Below, one piece after another: positions 4,825-9,357 of a stretch of DNA of 9,357 nucleotides (position 1 is the stretch's first letter; each line of letters opens with the position of its first letter). Origin of the DNA: JAWPMV01 sp038527215 (GTDB taxonomy: Bacteria > Bacteroidota > Bacteroidia > J057); contig JBCBGC010000193.1 of assembly GCA_038527215.1 (NCBI GenBank), positions 1-9,357 of the forward strand, in the 5' to 3' direction. The notes under the pieces were generated by a model. That model worked only from the letters and a program-made list of their open reading frames with translations, was not told the origin of the DNA and did not search any database. Position numbers and translations under genes: made by a program.

Positions 4825-7032
4825 TTATTTCTCTCCCCAAAAGCGGGCCAAACCTGATTTTATCCGACGAAATCTTTCAGGATCGTAAATCATACCGGGT
4901 TGAAGCACGATCGGCTCACGGGCCTTTCGGACCAAAAGCCCCATTTTTTCCCGCTCTCCTTCGGTAAAACGGGAAAAAGTCCTGCGCAACAAGGGAAGAA
5001 CCTGCTGAAAACTATCATCTGGAAGATGCTGCAGCCATTGGTCCATCAAGCGCCAAAGATCCGGGTAGTGTAGCAGGACCAGGCCATTGCCATATAAAAA
5101 GCCTTCCAGGCCCAGGGCCGCCTGGGCGGGTTGGAAGGAAGTACTGAGCAGTTGGTGAAAGGCCACCGAGGCAGATTGCTCAGAAATGGCCTCCTGGTCA
5201 AAGCGCACCCGTAAGGCAAAGCCCCGGAGCTTGGCATGCGTGACCAGGCCTTGTTGCACCCGCCCGAGTTGCTCCAGCCATTGCTTCCAATGGGCTTCAT
5301 GCGCCGGGGCGATGCCTCGCCAAAGCTGTAGGGCATGATGAACCTGCAGCAGTAAAGCAAAGATTTCGTCCGCCAATTCTTCCTCCAACTGTACACAGAG
5401 GTCGGGGAAACCAATCATCCACCGGGGCAACAAACCTTCAATCACTTCGCCCACTTGTTGAGCTTCGGTCTGCCTGACATCTCCATACCGCATCAGCTGC
5501 ACCAGATCCGGCAGGATAGCCCCCAATTGCTGGATGTCTGATTCCAGGGCGATACTGGTGCGGAGCTGGTTGATCAAAGGCTCCAGGAGTTCTCCCAGGT
5601 CGGCCAGAAAAAGGCGATTGAGCCAGCGGGTCAGTTCCCCCACATCCTGAAGTTGGGGAAAGGTATGGGCAATTTTTTGGTAGCAGGCACTGAGGACGGT
5701 ATTGCCCCAACTGCCTGCATCGATGATTTGAATTTCGTGCCGGGGTCGCCATTTGAGCTTCCAAAATTCATGAAAACTGCCATCCTTTTGCCCGCCTTCT
5801 TCGAGCACCCCCCAGTCTATGTCCAGCATATTGAGCCGGTGGAGAAACTGGCTTTTTTTCAAATGCAGGTCTTTCCGCAGATCCAGATCAATCAGGGCCG
5901 GCTCATCTGAAACTTTTAAGCGCAATTTCTTCTGCCAATAAGCCACGTCAGTCTGCAGGGGTAAGCCCGGTACTTCAGCAGAGACTTTTCCCATTTTTTG
6001 CCCGATCAGGAGCTTTTCCCGGATCAGCTCCAGCGGTTTGGGATTCCCCTGGCTGATGACGGTTTGGACGGATTCCATCAACTCCCGCAGGCCTGGGGCA
6101 GCCAGGGCGCGCAGATTGGTCAGAGCATCGGCCAGTCGCAGGGCATCAATGAGCTGAGCCGGAGAAGCCGGTAAATCCTCTTCTCGTAAGCAAGCCGCTA
6201 CCTGAGCCAGCCAATAGGCCGGCAGTTGGGCCGCGTCATGAGCAAACCGAAAGGCATACCAGGCCGGATAGGGAACCCCTGCGCCATAGCCACTTTCTGT
6301 CCCCAGACGTTCATAGGTCCAGGGAACCCACGTCGCCGTAGTGCTGACTTTTCGCAAGCCTTTGAGGACTTCTCGATCTGCTTTCGCAGGCGGCATATTT
6401 TCCAAGACAGGGGCATGGAACGCGCCGCAGATAACTGCGATACGCTCATATTTTTGGCGTTGGGCCTTGCGAATCGTCAGACGCATCTGGGCTTCCCGCC
6501 GTTCATTTTCCTGGTCTTGAAATCGGGTAAAAGCGGGCGTCTGTCGCAATTCGCCCATCAATTGTTTGACGGCTTCGAATACATCTCCCGCTTCTGCCTT
6601 TTCTTCGATCACTCGTTCCCACCACAATTCTCCCTCTGCATAGCCTGCCGCCCGGGCTACCTCTCCCAATACGTCTGGTGGAGGACCGGCTCGTTGTGCG
6701 GTCAGGCTTTCGCGCCAACCCTCATGCCATCGGTAGGCCGGGCTGAGGTCCATAAAGCGGATCGGCAGGGTATGGCGCAGCCCATATTGCATGGCTTGCC
6801 ATTCAGGGGAGAAACTGGCAAAAGGATAAAAAGCGGCCTGTTGGAGGTTTTTGCTTGCGTAAACCAATAAAGCCAAAGGAGGTTCCATGTCCGGGTCCTG
6901 CAGGTAATCGAGGAGCTTATCTCCTTCTGGCGGACCTTCTATCAGGAGAATATCCGGCTGGTAGGCTTCCAGGGCCCTGACCAGTCGGCGGGCGGAACCC
7001 GGGCCGTGATGGCGCACCCCAAATATCCTCAT
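4825..7032 (-). CDS. DUF5682-like protein with TraB/ChaN/TIKI-like N-terminal domain
   Basis: This 735-aa protein has no signal peptide or transmembrane segment, so it is probably cytoplasmic. The opening GVRHHGPGSARRLVRALEAY (5-24), LLIEGPPEGD (29-38), FYPFASFSPEWQAMQYG (68-84), FMDLSPAYRWHEGW (93-106) and VICGAFHAPVL (200-210) are the signature I associate with DUF5682. The order G-x3-HHG, then IEGP, then G-A-x-H resembles the conserved His, Glu and GxxH sites of the TraB/PrgY, GumN, ChaN and TIKI metal-dependent hydrolase-like superfamily; this link is inference. Residues from about 260 to the end are helix-rich with many Leu-Leu and Gln pairs, like an alpha-solenoid or scaffold. The start overlaps the MoxR stop in ATGA at 7029-7032, implying translational coupling with that ATPase. 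In other genomes this pair often has a VWA gene next to it; none is present here. Substrate and reaction are unknown. Confidence 0.85.
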   Translation of the reverse strand: MRIFGVRHHGPGSARRLVRALEAYQPDILLIEGPPEGDKLLDYLQDPDMEPPLALLVYASKNLQQAAFYPFASFSPEWQAMQYGLRHTLPIRFMDLSPAYRWHEGWRESLTAQRAGPPPDVLGEVARAAGYAEGELWWERVIEEKAEAGDVFEAVKQLMGELRQTPAFTRFQDQENERREAQMRLTIRKAQRQKYERIAVICGAFHAPVLENMPPAKADREVLKGLRKVSTTATWVPWTYERLGTESGYGAGVPYPAWYAFRFAHDAAQLPAYWLAQVAACLREEDLPASPAQLIDALRLADALTNLRALAAPGLRELMESVQTVISQGNPKPLELIREKLLIGQKMGKVSAEVPGLPLQTDVAYWQKKLRLKVSDEPALIDLDLRKDLHLKKSQFLHRLNMLDIDWGVLEEGGQKDGSFHEFWKLKWRPRHEIQIIDAGSWGNTVLSACYQKIAHTFPQLQDVGELTRWLNRLFLADLGELLEPLINQLRTSIALESDIQQLGAILPDLVQLMRYGDVRQTEAQQVGEVIEGLLPRWMIGFPDLCVQLEEELADEIFALLLQVHHALQLWRGIAPAHEAHWKQWLEQLGRVQQGLVTHAKLRGFALRVRFDQEAISEQSASVAFHQLLSTSFQPAQAALGLEGFLYGNGLVLLHYPDLWRLMDQWLQHLPDDSFQQVLPLLRRTFSRFTEGEREKMGLLVRKAREPIVLQPGMIYDPERFRRIKSGLARFWGEK

Positions 7033-8111
7033 CCCAACTGTGCTTTACAGGCGCGATACAGATCCTCCCAGTCTTCCCGGTGCCGGAGGGTGGTTTCCAG
7101 GTATTCGGAGAAAATGGCCTTGTCCTGGCTAGGGTCTTTCACCACGGCTCCGAGCATGGCTCCTGCTAGTTGATCAGCGCGTACCGCTCCATCACTAAAA
7201 TGCGCGCTCATCGACCAGGCCTGCGTCATCACGGAGATGGCTTCAGCGGTGCTGAGGGTAGGGGAGGGAGACTTCAGCCGGGTTTTGCCATCCTCGGTCT
7301 GGCCACTGCGCAACTCCCGGAAAATGGTAACCAACCGTCTGATTTCTTCCTGCGCAGGGGCTTCCGAAGGCAGGGCCAGCGAAGTACCCAGGCTTTTGAC
7401 CCGCTGCTCTACGATTTCGACTTCAGTTTCTAATTTATCTGGTAGGGGGAGAATCACCGTATTAAAACGCCTTTGCAAAGCCGAGGAAAGGTCGTGTACG
7501 CCCTGGTCGCGATCATTGGCAGTGGCAATCAGGTTAAAGCCCGGTGTGGCGGGTTCTGTTTGGTCTAGTTCCGGAATAGGGATGATTTTTTCGGACAAAA
7601 GGGTAATCAGGCTGTCCTGCACATCCGCGGGAATCCGGGTGAGCTCTTCAATGCGTACAATTTTTCCCTGCTGCATACCCCGCATGACCGGGCTGGGGAC
7701 CAGGGCCTCTGTGGAAGGGCCTTTGGCAAGTAACTGCGCATAGTTCCAACCGTAGCGCAAGGCTTCTTCGCCCAGGCCAGCGGTTCCTTGCACCAATAAA
7801 GTAGAATCCCCGGAGATGGCCGCAGCCAGATGCTCAGACACCCAGGTTTTGGCCGTGCCGGGCACGCCCAGCAGGAGGAGCGCCCTTTCTGTGGCCAGGG
7901 TCGCAATGGCAATTTCCATCAGGTGGGCTGAACCGATGTATTTAGGACTGATGACCGTACCATCTTCCAATTCTCCTCCCAATAAATATTGGAGCACGGC
8001 CCAGGGCGAAAGGGCCCATTGGGCAGGTTTGGGATGCTGGTCAACGGCTTTGAGGGCCTTTAGCTCATCGGCAAAGGAGACTTCTGCAGCCTGACGGAGT
8101 ACCTCGGACAT
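7029..8111 (-). CDS. MoxR-type AAA+ ATPase
   Basis: This 360-aa protein is a single-domain AAA+ ATPase of the MoxR group, chaperone-like remodelling ATPases that usually act with VWA-domain partners. Visible motifs are: Walker A GVPGTAKT (82-89); an insert with GTAGLGEEALRYGWNY (109-124) and VPSPVMRGMQQGK (138-150); Walker B IVRIEELTRIP (151-161) with Glu-Glu in place of the usual Asp-Glu; DVQDSLITLLSEK (163-175); sensor 1 NLIATAND (193-200); and arginine-finger segment LSSALQRRF (208-216). The N-terminal 60 residues and the C-terminal lid (about 255-360) carry no extra catalytic domain. The strongly conserved string around SGDSTLLVQGTAG matches the MoxR clade linked to DUF5682. The start at ATG 8111 follows a good promoter by 20 bases. 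It is the first gene of the run of five minus-strand genes and overlaps the next by 4 bases. Confidence 0.93.
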   Translation of the reverse strand: MSEVLRQAAEVSFADELKALKAVDQHPKPAQWALSPWAVLQYLLGGELEDGTVISPKYIGSAHLMEIAIATLATERALLLLGVPGTAKTWVSEHLAAAISGDSTLLVQGTAGLGEEALRYGWNYAQLLAKGPSTEALVPSPVMRGMQQGKIVRIEELTRIPADVQDSLITLLSEKIIPIPELDQTEPATPGFNLIATANDRDQGVHDLSSALQRRFNTVILPLPDKLETEVEIVEQRVKSLGTSLALPSEAPAQEEIRRLVTIFRELRSGQTEDGKTRLKSPSPTLSTAEAISVMTQAWSMSAHFSDGAVRADQLAGAMLGAVVKDPSQDKAIFSEYLETTLRHREDWEDLYRACKAQLG

Positions 8112-8130
8112 AGGGTGTAATTTTGTCTTT

Positions 8131-8138
8131 CAAAGATA
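8131..8138 (-). promoter_or_regulatory. Promoter -7 element for the MoxR-led operon
   Basis: On the minus strand this reads TATCTTTG, a perfect match to the Bacteroidota -7 consensus TAnnTTTG, 19 bases upstream of the ATPase ATG. That predicts a very short leader. A T-rich stretch lies about 19 bases further upstream, but without the G of the TTTG -33 consensus, so the upstream element is weak. Confidence 0.5.
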
Positions 8139-8221
8139 AGGGATGAAAAGTAGGAGAAAAAGGCTGGACGAAGGGATAAGACGTCTCAGTTTTTATTTTT
8201 CAACCTATCCATCTTTAGGGA

Positions 8222-8229
8222 TATCTTTT
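8222..8229 (+). promoter_or_regulatory. Possible promoter -7 element for the 249-aa membrane protein gene
   Basis: TATCTTTT matches seven of eight positions of TAnnTTTG and ends 14 bases before ATG 8244. A T-rich run (TTTTTATTTTTC) lies about 20 bases upstream in place of TTTG. With the minus-strand element at 8131-8138 this makes the 132-base gap a divergent promoter region. Confidence 0.35.
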
Positions 8230-8243
8230 TAATAAAAAACAGC

Positions 8244-8993
8244 ATGACCTATGTGTTTCTTCTTCTTCTGGTTCCCTTACTGTTGGGACTTGTCCTTTGG
8301 TTAGGAGATAGCAGAAAATTAGTGTGGCAGGAGCCTTTTACCTACCCTCGCCTTCCTCCCAAACCAAAGCCCTGGGAGGTAAAACCTGAGCCCCTGCCTG
8401 CCCCCAAAGGGAAACCCGAAGAAATTGCTTCTACCGCCTATGAGCGGTTTATCCTTTGTCAAGGACTTAGCCTTGAACAGGTATATCAAACGCTCACGGA
8501 ATATGGCACCTTGGCTGGAGAGGATGAGCCGGAAATATTTGAATTTGGTTTTGGGCAACATCCTGAATGGTCAGTGATTAGGCTAGCTCCTGAATTAGAT
8601 ACCCATACTTACCATGATTTGGTTAGCTGGCTAAAGCATGAGGCGAAGGAGCAGGATGCTGCTTCCCACATCCTGGGATACGCCAGGCATCAGCATGATT
8701 CAGGATTAGATTATGTGGTAAGGCTGGACGAAAGGCACCCATCCGGTGCCATGATGGAAGGAGGCATGCAAAATGGCCGAGCTTTTATCCAGGATTTGGG
8801 GTATCCAGAGGATACTAGCGAAGTGGTTCGGTTTGTAGATAAAACCGCAGCTTCTTCCTCAGAAGGGGGATTAGAGGCTGTTTACACCTTTGAGCAGGCT
8901 AGTCAAATGCTGGCTGTTACCCATACTAGATGGACACAAGTTACAGCCCTAAAATGGCAGGTCCAGCCTGTCTCCATCACCCCCATGTGGTAA
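8244..8993 (+). CDS. Single-pass membrane-anchored protein of unknown family, 249 aa
   Basis: I do not recognise the family. Residues 1-20 are a strongly hydrophobic helix (TYVFLLLLVPLLLGLVLWLG), probably a signal anchor because no signal-peptidase site or lipobox follows. Residues 31-58 are a Pro/Lys-rich spacer (YPRLPPKPKPWEVKPEPLP). From about 59 to 230 comes a mixed alpha-beta domain with EIFEFGFGQHPEWSVIRLAP (97-116), ARHQHDSGLDYVVRLDERHP (147-166) and a Gly/Met-rich GAMMEGGMQNGRAF (168-181). Scattered His, Asp and Glu residues do not form a motif I know. The gene is transcribed away from the MoxR operon and is the only plus-strand gene in the right part of the window. Its TAA lies only 4 bases from the opposing gene's stop. 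The facing partial gene suggests it was inserted into, or recruited beside, the MoxR/DUF5682 locus. An envelope sensor or an accessory factor are both possible. Confidence 0.75.
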   Translation: MTYVFLLLLVPLLLGLVLWLGDSRKLVWQEPFTYPRLPPKPKPWEVKPEPLPAPKGKPEEIASTAYERFILCQGLSLEQVYQTLTEYGTLAGEDEPEIFEFGFGQHPEWSVIRLAPELDTHTYHDLVSWLKHEAKEQDAASHILGYARHQHDSGLDYVVRLDERHPSGAMMEGGMQNGRAFIQDLGYPEDTSEVVRFVDKTAASSSEGGLEAVYTFEQASQMLAVTHTRWTQVTALKWQVQPVSITPMW

Positions 8994-8997
8994 GCCC

Positions 8998-9357
8998 TTA
9001 AGCAGAAGACGAACCGCCCTCCATCGCTTTCCACAAGCGATACCGCAAGCTGTAATCTCTGGTAAATTTCTCCATTTCTTTCTGGAACCAATAGTAGCGG
9101 TCAGGCGGCAAAGTCCACAGCGGCGCCAGGCGGGGAAAATCTACGGGAGGCAGACAGAAAAGCAGTCCTGGTAATTGCCGGATCAGCTGTTCGATCTGTT
9201 GGCGACCCCCAATCACGGTCTGGCTGAGGAGTTGACTGAGCCGATCGCTCAGATGGTAGGCGGTTGAGGAGGAAAGGGGAATGTGTAAGAGGCTGAGCAC
9301 TTCTACCATGCGAAAAAAGGAAACTGTCTCTGTGCCTTTTTTCAGCCTCTTGGTAAC
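8998..9357 (-). CDS. C-terminal part of an unidentified protein running off the right edge
   Basis: The frame is open from the window edge (reading VTKRLKKGTETVSFFRMVEV on the minus strand) to TAA at 8998-9000, giving 119 residues of a C-terminus. The ATG at 9309 is internal and probably not the start, because coding-like sequence continues upstream to the edge. The fragment is soluble and helical, with Leu/Gln-rich helices (YHLSDRLSQLLSQTVIGG, QQIEQLIRQLPGLLFC), a Pro-rich turn (LPPVDFPRLAPLWTLPPDRY) and a basic, aromatic final helix (YYWFQKEMEKFTRDYSLRYR). It lies in the same orientation as the MoxR and DUF5682-like genes. In other genomes those genes lie near DUF5691 and SWIM zinc-finger genes. 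A DUF5691 tail is therefore a positional guess only; no diagnostic motif was seen. Confidence 0.7.
   Translation of the reverse strand, partial: VTKRLKKGTETVSFFRMVEVLSLLHIPLSSSTAYHLSDRLSQLLSQTVIGGRQQIEQLIRQLPGLLFCLPPVDFPRLAPLWTLPPDRYYWFQKEMEKFTRDYSLRYRLWKAMEGGSSSA

Noticed and set aside
6226..6870. Plus-strand frame (214 codons) opposite the DUF5682-like gene
   Set aside because: It is antisense to the conserved N-terminal domain and shows no family motif; shadow frame.
8160..8736. Shared string AAGGCTGGACGAA upstream of and inside the 249-aa gene
   Set aside because: Only 13 bases match, one copy is coding (RLDE), and there is no further similarity around them; probably chance.
1..9357. 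CRISPR array, tRNA or rRNA genes
   Set aside because: No regularly spaced direct repeats, no cloverleaf with a TTCRANNC arm and no rRNA-like blocks were seen.

Overview
The window most likely comes from a Bacteroidota chromosome, perhaps of the Saprospiria or Cytophagia type. I infer this from three things. Start codons mostly lack Shine-Dalgarno sequences. A perfect match to the Bacteroidota -7 promoter element TAnnTTTG lies upstream of the ATPase gene. The protein styles also fit: a LysM plus degenerate RlpA-like barrel protein, an SPII lipoprotein and an O-antigen-ligase-type polymerase. The genus cannot be fixed from the sequence alone.

Left part (1-1480): an AT-rich, accessory-looking segment (19 of 60 bases are G+C at 61-120, against 36 of 60 at 6121-6180). 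It holds a 79-aa hypothetical gene (+) and a convergent gene for a 218-aa membrane protein (-). A perfect 35-bp inverted repeat (1-35 and 329-363) brackets the small gene. Its right arm is the coding sequence of the membrane protein's last transmembrane helix. About 500 bases with no convincing gene follow (979-1480), with nested inverted repeats near 1366-1454.

Middle and right (1481-8111): a tight run of five minus-strand genes. In transcription order they are a MoxR-type AAA+ ATPase (7029-8111), a DUF5682-like protein with a predicted TraB/ChaN/TIKI-like N-terminal domain (4825-7032, 4-bp ATGA overlap), a lipoprotein (4075-4767), an O-antigen ligase/Wzy family polytopic protein (2655-3986), and a secreted LysM-DPBB protein (1481-2665, 11-bp overlap with the ligase gene). 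The first two are the core of a widespread but functionally obscure MoxR/DUF5682 locus that often also has VWA, SWIM zinc-finger and DUF5691 genes. No VWA gene is in the window. The last three are cell-envelope genes.

Far right (8112-9357): a short divergent promoter region, then a plus-strand gene for a single-pass membrane protein of unknown family (8244-8993). Its stop lies 4 bases from the stop of a convergent minus-strand gene that runs off the window edge (8998-9357). By position that partial gene could be another member of the MoxR/DUF5682 locus, which would make the plus-strand gene an insertion within it.
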